Assembly: GCA_964649745.1 (NCBI GenBank)
Contig: CAZYQI010000005.1
Coordinates: 62,001 to 126,000, forward strand
Length of the DNA stretch: 64,000 bases
Source: CAZEHS01 sp964649745
GTDB lineage: Bacteria; Bacillota; Clostridia; Peptostreptococcales; Acidaminobacteraceae
Reading direction: 5' to 3'
In this document: piece after piece, positions 52,511 to 59,880 of the stretch
How positions within the stretch are numbered: the stretch's first letter is position 1
Layout of the letters: the number at the start of each line of letters is the position of its first letter
Notes under the pieces: generated by a model
What the model was told of the DNA's origin: nothing
The model's database searches: none
What the model saw: only the letters and a program-made list of their open reading frames with translations
Made by a program: the position numbers and the translations under genes

Positions 52511-52591
52511 ACTTACACCTCCAATAAGCATTTATCCCTACCTATCCTCAATAAGGCATTGGATAAAGTCCGACGATTTTAAACCACGCCT

Positions 52592-53179
52592 CTATAAAAG
52601 ATAGGGTTTGATCATGCTGGCGTCTATCGCCTTGGCAGCTTCCTCCGCATCCAGTCCCGGCAGCATACCAACGTAAAGTGTATAGCCGTCGACTGCATTC
52701 ATAAGAACCTGAGCCTGCAAGCTGTAATCCCCAGGCTTCATCCTTCCTTTTTCTGCGGCTCCTTGGTATAGGCTCTGATAAAATGCCTGCATTTCCATCA
52801 CATACGCACCATAGAATTCAGTAAAATCCGGTTTTGAAAGCGCCTTCACCATTGTAAGGTAGTAGATCTGCAGTGCCTGTCTGTTCTCTGCCCAATAGGC
52901 CAGATAGGCCAGAATGTAATCCCGCAACCCTGCCACAGGGTCCGTATTCATGACCGCTGCTTCCGCCAGCTTAATAATCGGTTCTCCCAGAGCGGAGTTG
53001 GCCGCCAACAGAACCTCATCCTTGGATGCAAAATGATGATAAATACCGCCCTTGCTAATTCCAGAGGCCTTTGCTATGGCGTCCATAGATGTTGCCTCAT
53101 ATCCTTTTTCAAGGAATACGCCAATGGCAGCCTCGATGATTTCTCCTACCCGCTTTTCCCGGGGTTCTTTTTTTGCCAC
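52592..53179 (-). CDS. TetR/AcrR-family transcriptional regulator
   Basis: A 195-residue repressor. The N-terminal HTH is clear: IIEAAIGVFLEKGYEATSMDAIAKASGISKGGIYHHFASKDEVL (about 13-56). The C-terminal ligand domain is helical and unassigned. The start is GTG at 53179 behind AGGAGG. A perfect 35-bp palindrome (53191-53225) ends at that ribosome site, indicating autoregulation. The Fe-S nitroreductase downstream is the natural target. Confidence 0.95.
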   Translation of the reverse strand: MAKKEPREKRVGEIIEAAIGVFLEKGYEATSMDAIAKASGISKGGIYHHFASKDEVLLAANSALGEPIIKLAEAAVMNTDPVAGLRDYILAYLAYWAENRQALQIYYLTMVKALSKPDFTEFYGAYVMEMQAFYQSLYQGAAEKGRMKPGDYSLQAQVLMNAVDGYTLYVGMLPGLDAEEAAKAIDASMIKPYLL

Positions 53180-53190
53180 GTCCTTTGCCT

Positions 53191-53225
53191 CCTATATACA
53201 TACCGACCGTCGGTATGTATATAGG
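53191..53225. promoter_or_regulatory. 35-bp perfect palindromic operator of the TetR gene
   Basis: The sequence is an exact 17-1-17 inverted repeat with core ATACCGAC-C-GTCGGTAT and outer CCTATATAC/GTATATAGG. It ends next to the AGGAGG of the TetR gene and lies between it and the second sigma-54 activator gene. Confidence 0.9.
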
Positions 53226-53283
53226 ATACTGCGCTTTATTCAAAAAGTAAAGCGGGTGATGGGCTCCCGCAAAGGAAAACCCA

Positions 53284-54741
53284 TCACCCTAATCCATATT
53301 TTTTCATCTTCTTGTGAAGTCCTGTACGGTGAATATTCAGCAGCTTTGCCGCTTCGGTCCGGCTGCCGTCACAGCGGATCAGCGCTCTTCGGATAGCCTC
53401 CGCTTCTGCGGCTTCTACAGTTGCCTCCAGGGTAAGGGGAATATCTGCCGATTCTGTCTGAGGAAGCACTTCTCCATCCAAAAAAATATCTGGCAAATCC
53501 TTGGTATAGAGCACCCTGCCCTCTGAAACCATCAGGGCCCGTTCCACCGCGTTTCGCAGCTCTCTTACGTTTCCCGGCCAGTCATAAGCCTGCAGGCGCT
53601 CCATGGCACCGTTGGATATCCGAACGCTGGGATGACCATATTCTCGACAGAAGCTTTCCAGCATGCTCTCCGCCAACAGTGGAACATCCTCCTTGCGCTC
53701 CCGCAGGGGGGGAAGGGTAAGGCGGAGTACGTTCAACCGATAGTAGAGATCCTCTCTGAATTTCCCCTTTTGGACCATTTCACGTAAGCTTTCATTGGTG
53801 GCGGCGATAACCCGGATATCCACGGCTATCTTTTGGTTATCTCCCAGCCGTTCATACTCCCGCTCTTCCAGAACACGGAGCAGCTTGGCCTGCATGTCCA
53901 GAGGCAGGGTCCCCACTTCGTCAAGGAACAGGGTTCCTCCGCTGGCCAGCTCGAATTTCCCCAGTTTGCCGCCTTTTTTCGCTCCGGTGAAGGCCCCTTC
54001 CACGTAGCCGAACAGTTCAGCCTCAATCAGTTCCCGAGGAATGGCTGCGCAGTTGATCTGCACAAAGGGACCGGAATGCCGGTAGCTGGCTTGATGGATG
54101 GCATGGGTGAAATACTCCTTCCCTGTTCCGCTCTCCCCTTCCAGCAATACAGTTGAATGACTGTCTGCGGCCTTTCGGGCTAGATCGATCAGGTGAAGCA
54201 TGCGGGGGCTTCGGGTGAGTATGTTCTCAAACGAGTATTTTGCCTGATGGAGGCGACTGATTTCCCCTTCATAGGTCTTTACCTTGCTTTCCAGCTTTTC
54301 AAGGCGGTTCGCCAGGGCTTTTACTTCCTTTACATCCTTAAAGAGGACGGTCCCTACCGCTCCGATAACCTTACCGTCCCGCCATACCGCAATACGGGAC
54401 GCAATCATATCATGACCGTTGAGGGTCTGGATCCGACCCATTTCACTGCGGCCGGTCCGAATAACCTCATGAAGTCGTGTGTTTTCAATAACCTCCGCAA
54501 CCGGTTTCCCGATAACCTCCAGCTCCTTGATGCCAAGAAGCTTTTCATATTTGCACTTTGTAATCACTCCCTCAGCATCCACTACCACAAGACCTTCGTA
54601 GGCGTTCTCAACCAGCTCGTCGATGACCGCCTCATGGAAACGGAGCCGTTCCAGTTCTTTTAAAAGTTCTTCACATTCCGGATTCGGAATACCCGCATCC
54701 TTTATCATGGCTGCCCTCCGGGCAAGACGTATTTCCTCCAT
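53284..54741 (-). CDS. Sigma-54-dependent PAS/AAA+/Fis transcriptional activator (second)
   Basis: A 485-residue enhancer-binding protein. A PAS domain (about 35-140, DELVENAYEGLVVVDAEGVI) is followed by a short coiled coil (about 143-172), then AAA+ with Walker A GESGTGKE (202-209), the canonical sigma-54 loop GAFTGA (249-254), TLFLDEVGTL and LPPLRERKEDV. A Fis-type HTH (LIRCDGSRTEAAKLLNIHRTGLHKKMKKYG) ends it. Start choice is open: ATG 54741 gives the longest form, but ATG at 54708 has a much better GGAGGG site. No -24/-12 promoter is seen near it, so its target is unknown. Confidence 0.9.
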   Translation of the reverse strand: MEEIRLARRAAMIKDAGIPNPECEELLKELERLRFHEAVIDELVENAYEGLVVVDAEGVITKCKYEKLLGIKELEVIGKPVAEVIENTRLHEVIRTGRSEMGRIQTLNGHDMIASRIAVWRDGKVIGAVGTVLFKDVKEVKALANRLEKLESKVKTYEGEISRLHQAKYSFENILTRSPRMLHLIDLARKAADSHSTVLLEGESGTGKEYFTHAIHQASYRHSGPFVQINCAAIPRELIEAELFGYVEGAFTGAKKGGKLGKFELASGGTLFLDEVGTLPLDMQAKLLRVLEEREYERLGDNQKIAVDIRVIAATNESLREMVQKGKFREDLYYRLNVLRLTLPPLRERKEDVPLLAESMLESFCREYGHPSVRISNGAMERLQAYDWPGNVRELRNAVERALMVSEGRVLYTKDLPDIFLDGEVLPQTESADIPLTLEATVEAAEAEAIRRALIRCDGSRTEAAKLLNIHRTGLHKKMKKYGLG

Positions 54742-54891
54742 TTTCTCATCCCCAACGCAGGTTTACAAGAGCCAAGCCCTTATTCTCTGCCATGGAATTT
54801 CATAAGATTGGTTGACATATTTCATCAGGCGGGTTAAATTTATAAGGTTAGGGCTAAAATCGAACCCCCAGAAACTACAACAAATGATATC

Positions 54892-55085
54892 GCCACGGAT
54901 GACACGGATTTGCACGGATAGGATGGTTAAGTCCGTGTCATTGCGCGGAGCGCAGCGACGCGGCAATCTTGCCTATGGAACAACCGTCCTACTGATTTGA
55001 ACGCACTTAAACACCTCACTGCAAGATTGCCGCGCTGGCGCTCGCAATGACGGTCTATAAGACCATATCCGTGTCCATCCGTGGC
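54892..55085. repeat. Nested repeats: CCACGGATG-type inverted repeat containing a REP-like pair
   Basis: Outer arms start GCCACGGATGACACGG at 54893 and end CCATCCGTGGC at 55085. Inside, a REP-like unit (54936-54972, TGTCATTGCG...GGCAATCTTGC) and its inverse (55021-55051) form a second palindrome. This accounts for most of the 376-base gap 54742-55117, where no gene is visible. Confidence 0.8.
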
Positions 55086-55117
55086 TAATTTTATCTTGAC
55101 TCAAGAAAGAGGACCGT

Positions 55118-56722
55118 ATGACCCCAGAACAACAGCAATTGCAACAGGAAGTACAGCGCCGCAGAACCTTTGCCATCATTTCCCATCCAGACGCCGGGAA
55201 AACCACCTTGACCGAAAAGTTTCTTTTATACGGGGGGGCCATCCGGGAGGCCGGTTCTGTTAAATCACGCCGCTCTCAAAAGCACGCGGTTTCCGACTGG
55301 ATGGAAATTGAACGCCAGCGGGGTATTTCCGTTACCTCCAGCGTGCTGCAATTCAATTATCAAGGCTTCTGCATCAATATTCTGGATACCCCAGGTCACC
55401 AGGATTTCAGCGAGGATACCTACCGCACCCTGATCGCTGCCGACAGCGCCGTGATGGTGGTGGACTGCGCCAAGGGCGTAGAGGAACAAACCCGAAAGCT
55501 TTTTAAAGTCTGTAAGATGCGGGGCATCCCCATTTTCACCTTTATCAACAAGCTGGACCGTCAAGGAAAAGACCCTTACGAGCTGCTGGAAGACATTGAG
55601 CAGAGCCTGGGCATCCGTTCCTGTCCCATGAACTGGCCCATCGGCTCCGACAGGGATTTCAAGGGGGTTTATAACCGTCAGAAAAAACGAATTGAGCTCT
55701 TCGGCGACAGTAAGCACGGCTCTGCCATTGCCAATACGGTGACCGGAGATCTTAATGATCCCAAGCTCAGCGAGCTGTTGGGTCCCCACCTTCACCAGAA
55801 GCTGCTGGATGATGTAGAGCTTCTGGATCACGCCGGGGATGGCTTCGATCTGGAAAAGATCCTCAGCGGTGACCTGACCCCAGTATTTTTTGGAAGCGCC
55901 CTCACCAATTTCGGTATTGAGCCCTTTCTGGAATCCTTTCTTAACATCACCACCCCGCCGCAGCCCCGACTTAGTAATCTGGGCCCCATCGACCCGGAGC
56001 AGGAAGCCTTTTCCGGCTTTATCTTCAAGATTCAGGCCAACATGAATCCCACCCATCGGGACCGCATTGCCTTCCTTCGCATCTGCTCCGGCAAATTTGA
56101 GCGGGGCATGGTGGTGAACCATGTGCAGGACAGCAAGAAAGTCAAGCTGGCACAGCCCCAGCAGTTTATGGCTCAGGATCGGGTAACGGTGGAAACCGCT
56201 TATCCCGGGGATATCATCGGCATCCACGATCCCGGCATCTTCAATATCGGGGATACCCTCTGCTCGGACGATTCCAAGATACAGTTCGAGGGTATTCCGG
56301 TATTCGCACCGGAGCATTTTGCCAAGATCTATACAAAGAACTCACTGAAGCGAAAACAGTTCCTGAAAGGAATTGCCCAGCTTTCAGAGGAAGGCTCCAT
56401 CCAAGTCTTCAAAAGACCCAACATTGGTATTGAAGAACTGATTATCGGCGTGGTTGGCGTACTTCAGTTTGAGGTACTGGAATACCGGCTTAAGAACGAA
56501 TACGGTGTGGATATTCTTACCGAGCGTCTGTCCTTCCGCCACATCCGCTGGGTGAAGATGGACAACTACGGCAAGAAGCCCATTGCTCTCCCCATGGATA
56601 CCGCCCTGGCCCACGACGCTAACGACAACCCGGTACTGCTGTTCCAAAACCCGTGGTCCATTCGAACCTGCGAGGAGCGGAATGAGGGAATTGTTTTGGA
56701 AGAGATACACCGGAGAGATTAG
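55118..56722 (+). CDS. prfC: Peptide chain release factor 3
   Basis: A 534-residue translational GTPase that recycles RF1/RF2 after termination. G1 SHPDAGKTTLTEKF (about 24-37), switch segment ERQRGISVTSSVLQF, G3 DTPGHQDFSEDTYRT, G4 NKLDRQGKDPYELLEDIE, and domain II/III elements (GYFKIQANMNP-type FIFKIQANMNPTHRD) are all present. The length and the RF3-specific AGSVKSRRSQKHAVSDWMEIE segment distinguish it from EF-G. The ATG at 55118 follows AGAGGACC. It stands alone on the plus strand between repeat clusters. Confidence 0.95.
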   Translation: MTPEQQQLQQEVQRRRTFAIISHPDAGKTTLTEKFLLYGGAIREAGSVKSRRSQKHAVSDWMEIERQRGISVTSSVLQFNYQGFCINILDTPGHQDFSEDTYRTLIAADSAVMVVDCAKGVEEQTRKLFKVCKMRGIPIFTFINKLDRQGKDPYELLEDIEQSLGIRSCPMNWPIGSDRDFKGVYNRQKKRIELFGDSKHGSAIANTVTGDLNDPKLSELLGPHLHQKLLDDVELLDHAGDGFDLEKILSGDLTPVFFGSALTNFGIEPFLESFLNITTPPQPRLSNLGPIDPEQEAFSGFIFKIQANMNPTHRDRIAFLRICSGKFERGMVVNHVQDSKKVKLAQPQQFMAQDRVTVETAYPGDIIGIHDPGIFNIGDTLCSDDSKIQFEGIPVFAPEHFAKIYTKNSLKRKQFLKGIAQLSEEGSIQVFKRPNIGIEELIIGVVGVLQFEVLEYRLKNEYGVDILTERLSFRHIRWVKMDNYGKKPIALPMDTALAHDANDNPVLLFQNPWSIRTCEERNEGIVLEEIHRRD

Positions 56723-56733
56723 TTCAAAACAAT

Positions 56734-56819
56734 AGGGAGAGATTGCCGCGCCTTCGGCTCGCAATGACAAGATAACGATTGTCATCGCGAGGAGCAAAGC
56801 GACGTGGCGATCTCTCCCT
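56734..56819. repeat. REP-like palindromic pair (inward TTGTCATTGCG ends)
   Basis: GGGAGAGATTGCCGCG at 56734 and its inverse ending ATCTCTCCC at 56819 are the same unit as at 34800 and 54936, but joined in the opposite order: here the CAATGAC ends face each other. It lies between the convergent prfC and glycosidase genes. Confidence 0.85.
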
Positions 56820-56833
56820 TTCTTTATGCTTTT

Positions 56834-59596
56834 CTATCTTTTCGTTTTCAGCTTGTCCACGGTGTAAAGAATCTTTCCATCCTTCTTATATAGGCTGATA
56901 AAGTGATCCTTATCCTTGCCGGTGCCCAGGTAGCGCACGCCGTTCCGGGTTTCGATGCCGGTGTTGCCACCGCCGTAGAACACATACACGTTGGTGCCCT
57001 TCTCCGCCAGCTTGCTGAGCTGTTCGCCCAACAAATCCGCTTCCTTACGGTCGCTGAAGCCACCGGTGCCCCAAATGGGCTTTTGCAGGAAAACAAGAAC
57101 ATTCTTTTTCTGTGTGGTTTCCAAAAGATTCTTAAGCCACGGCCACTGATTGTAATCGGTTTTTCGAAGGCCGTCATTCTGATCGTTCAGGAATACAAGA
57201 AGCTCGTTATCCCGGGTAGCCGTGGCATAGCCGGCATTGGTTCCCGCTGCTGTCTTTCCCGACTTTCCGATTACAGCGGAATCATAGGGGCCTGTAAACA
57301 GGGCCATCTCGTAGCCGTCCGCCAGGGTGCTGACTATCTTTTCAAGATTGTCCGTCTTGCTGCTGCCGCCATAGACCAGCCACTTTTTTTCAAAGCTGTT
57401 GGGCTTTTGATTGAATTGGTCCTTGGTCACCCCTCCCCGTTCATCGGCGGAAAGCTGCGCCAAAGGAAGGGGCATCATCATCTCCAAACCGTCAAACAAA
57501 AGGGTTCCCTGGGTTTTGTATTCGCTGGGCTCCACCACATAAAGCCGTTCAAGATAGGCTGGCGTGGCCAGGTTTGACGGTACCGCCGCCTCAAGATGCT
57601 TCCAGCCGGTCCAGTCGATGCCTTGCTTGAATTCAATGGTCTGTGCATTCCCGTTGGCATCCTTAATCTGGCCGCGAATCCAGTGGGGAGTCATCTGATT
57701 GGCATTGACCCATACGCCAATCTTCTGCGGCCTTGCCGTCATGGGAATACCGCCACCGGCAAAGGTAAGATAGGCTGCCGTGGTACCGGTGCTGCCAATG
57801 AAATTGTAGTCCAGACGGGCTGCGTTGGTATTGACCTGCCCCCCAGGTACGACGCTCACCTGCCCGGTGATCGTCTGCGGATGGCTTACAAAGGCATATC
57901 CGTAGTTTTCCAGAGGCTGCATGGGGGTTCGCTTGTACCCGGAGGAAAGTGCCGCCGCAGCCTTATGGCCTCCGAAGGAAGCCCGTATAATCGTGGAGCC
58001 CTCCTGAAGTCCTGCGGTATAAACACCATTCTGTATAGTACCCAGGCCTTTATCGTCGGTAAACTGTACGGCATCACGGCTGAGAGCCGCCCGATATCCG
58101 TTTCTGTCAATTCCTGAAACATCGAGATTGACGCCGTCTCCAGGATTGACGCTGCTGTCGGAGAGATTTAATTCAATGGCCCCGAGATCGGAAAGGACTT
58201 TTATCGTTTTTTGAGCGGTTTTTCCCTGATAGGACGCTTCGACAATGACGGTGCCCGGTTCCGCTGGAATAAGCCGGCCGTTCTCTATCTTTCCCTTTCC
58301 GCTGATCACGCTGTATGTAACCTGCTCGCTGTTCACTGCAATGGGCTGGTATGCTTTATCGTAGCCCTTGATTGAAAGCGCTACCGGCGTACCGGAAAAA
58401 GCCTGCTCCTGTGCCGACTTCAACAGGATTCCCGCCAATTCACCTCCCTGCCCGGTGGAGGAAATCACAAGGCTGTTAATGACAGGCCGCTGTTTGCCAT
58501 CGGAGGCATAGGTGACCACCTCCGTTCCTGATTCACCCAGATTCCTTCGAAGCATGGTGGTGGAGCCGCCGCCATCCATCATCATGGCGTTATAGGCGCC
58601 CAGCTCCAGCATCAGGGATGCCATCTGCATATTATCAAATCCTTTATAGGAACCGCTGCGGCCATCCACCGTTGCCATGATCAGCTGATCCCCCCCATTG
58701 TTGATACCCAGCGCGGTTCTGGACGCATAGCCGTTTACCGGCTCTGTGAAGGAGGCAATCTGACCGTTTTGCACCAGCATAGTGCCGCCTCCCACCGCCA
58801 GATTCAGGTTTTCTATCCCCGGACTGGTTGCTGCATTGAATACCAGCAGCTCACCGGTGGCTATGGAGGTTGACAGTTTTTGTCCATTGGCTCCCGATGC
58901 CAGAAGTACAAACCCGTTCTGTGGAATGGCTACCGGGGGCTGGCCCTGCCGCACTTCCTTTACAAGGCCGTCCTCCACCACAATTTCCACCATATCTGCA
59001 TACGCCGCTGCCGTTCCGGGAGTATAAGTTCCCCAGTTACGGTCCAGAATCGTTGTCTTGCAATAATTCCACGTAATCTTATTGAATGAGCTTACCGGTA
59101 GGGTTTCCCCCCGCTGTGTGGTCACACTGAGATTGTTCTGCCATGTGCTGAAGTAGGCCTGCCCGGCAGTGGTTACAGAAAGGGCATTGTATGGTTTGAC
59201 AAGCACAGGGCTGCTAATCAGCTTTCCATCCTTGACCATGACACCCAAAGGAGAGTCCGGCTTCATCAGGTAAAAAAAATCGGCGTTGACAGCCGCAACT
59301 GTATTGGGTACCTGCTTGGCCATATTGGGAACCGTATCCCGACTGCTGACCCCTGCTGCGCTGTTCACCACCTGAAGGGTGGAGTTGGCATTCTTGAGAT
59401 CCTTGCGGATCACGTTCACATTGACCCACCCTTGGTCACCGAATCGTAACAGATTTTGATGCGTCACGCCGTCTGCAATCGTTTGGGTCTCTGATTTCTC
59501 GTAAAGCGACGCTCCGTACACAGAGCCCGGAATCCCTGACAGCAGCAGCACAGATGCAAGCCCTGCTGCCAGGATCCTTTTCTTGATGTCGTACAT
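56834..59596 (-). CDS. Secreted phosphodiester glycosidase-family protein (NAGPA-like domain)
   Basis: A 920-residue exported protein. Signal peptide about 1-29 (LAAGLASVLLLSGIPGSVYG). A NAGPA/DUF2233-type domain covers about 45-380, with VNADFFYLM, TALGINNGGDQLIMATVDGRSG and MMDGGGSTTMLRR; in the family this cleaves phosphodiester-linked sugars. Then two Ig-like segments (about 390-560), a jelly-roll-like region (about 575-710) and a C-terminal module of about 200 residues resembling a degenerate calcineurin-like phosphoesterase (VYGGSSKTDNLEK ... VFYGGGNTG). No SLH or LysM anchor is seen. The ATG at 59596 follows GGGGGAA. The substrate is unknown. Confidence 0.85.
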   Translation of the reverse strand: MYDIKKRILAAGLASVLLLSGIPGSVYGASLYEKSETQTIADGVTHQNLLRFGDQGWVNVNVIRKDLKNANSTLQVVNSAAGVSSRDTVPNMAKQVPNTVAAVNADFFYLMKPDSPLGVMVKDGKLISSPVLVKPYNALSVTTAGQAYFSTWQNNLSVTTQRGETLPVSSFNKITWNYCKTTILDRNWGTYTPGTAAAYADMVEIVVEDGLVKEVRQGQPPVAIPQNGFVLLASGANGQKLSTSIATGELLVFNAATSPGIENLNLAVGGGTMLVQNGQIASFTEPVNGYASRTALGINNGGDQLIMATVDGRSGSYKGFDNMQMASLMLELGAYNAMMMDGGGSTTMLRRNLGESGTEVVTYASDGKQRPVINSLVISSTGQGGELAGILLKSAQEQAFSGTPVALSIKGYDKAYQPIAVNSEQVTYSVISGKGKIENGRLIPAEPGTVIVEASYQGKTAQKTIKVLSDLGAIELNLSDSSVNPGDGVNLDVSGIDRNGYRAALSRDAVQFTDDKGLGTIQNGVYTAGLQEGSTIIRASFGGHKAAAALSSGYKRTPMQPLENYGYAFVSHPQTITGQVSVVPGGQVNTNAARLDYNFIGSTGTTAAYLTFAGGGIPMTARPQKIGVWVNANQMTPHWIRGQIKDANGNAQTIEFKQGIDWTGWKHLEAAVPSNLATPAYLERLYVVEPSEYKTQGTLLFDGLEMMMPLPLAQLSADERGGVTKDQFNQKPNSFEKKWLVYGGSSKTDNLEKIVSTLADGYEMALFTGPYDSAVIGKSGKTAAGTNAGYATATRDNELLVFLNDQNDGLRKTDYNQWPWLKNLLETTQKKNVLVFLQKPIWGTGGFSDRKEADLLGEQLSKLAEKGTNVYVFYGGGNTGIETRNGVRYLGTGKDKDHFISLYKKDGKILYTVDKLKTKR

Positions 59597-59735
59597 TCAA
59601 ATTCCCCCATTTCATGTTCGCTGGTTCAAATAAGCGGCGAATACTGTGTTGTCCCTGTCCATTATAGTCAATAGATTTCCAGTTCAGGTTCCAATGGGGT
59701 TACAAATAGGTTACAGAAACATTAAATCCCCCTGC

Positions 59736-59879
59736 TTATGATTTTCCGCACCGCTCTTTATCTCCCTTGCTACAGCTGCACCCTGCGCAGCAGCCCCCTC
59801 CTTTCAGGGTCTTACCGAATGACCGGACCGCCCAAGCCAGGATCAGTGCGAACAGAAGTCCAACGATTATATTTCCCAT
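59736..59879 (-). CDS. FeoB-associated Cys-rich membrane peptide
   Basis: A 47-residue peptide: one membrane helix (GNIIVGLLFALILAWAVRSFG) then a cysteine-rich tail (GGCCAGCSCSKGDKERC). Short proteins of this shape commonly follow feoB in Firmicutes. The frame is open to 59933, but ATG at 59879 starts directly after the feoB stop (59881), giving a typical overlap. The cysteines could bind iron; this is inference. Confidence 0.85.
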   Translation of the reverse strand: MGNIIVGLLFALILAWAVRSFGKTLKGGGCCAGCSCSKGDKERCGKS

Positions 59880-59880
59880 A

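Noticed and set aside
55265..56317. Long minus-strand open frame opposite prfC (350 codons)
   Set aside because: It lies wholly within the strongly conserved release factor 3 frame and its product has no recognisable features.
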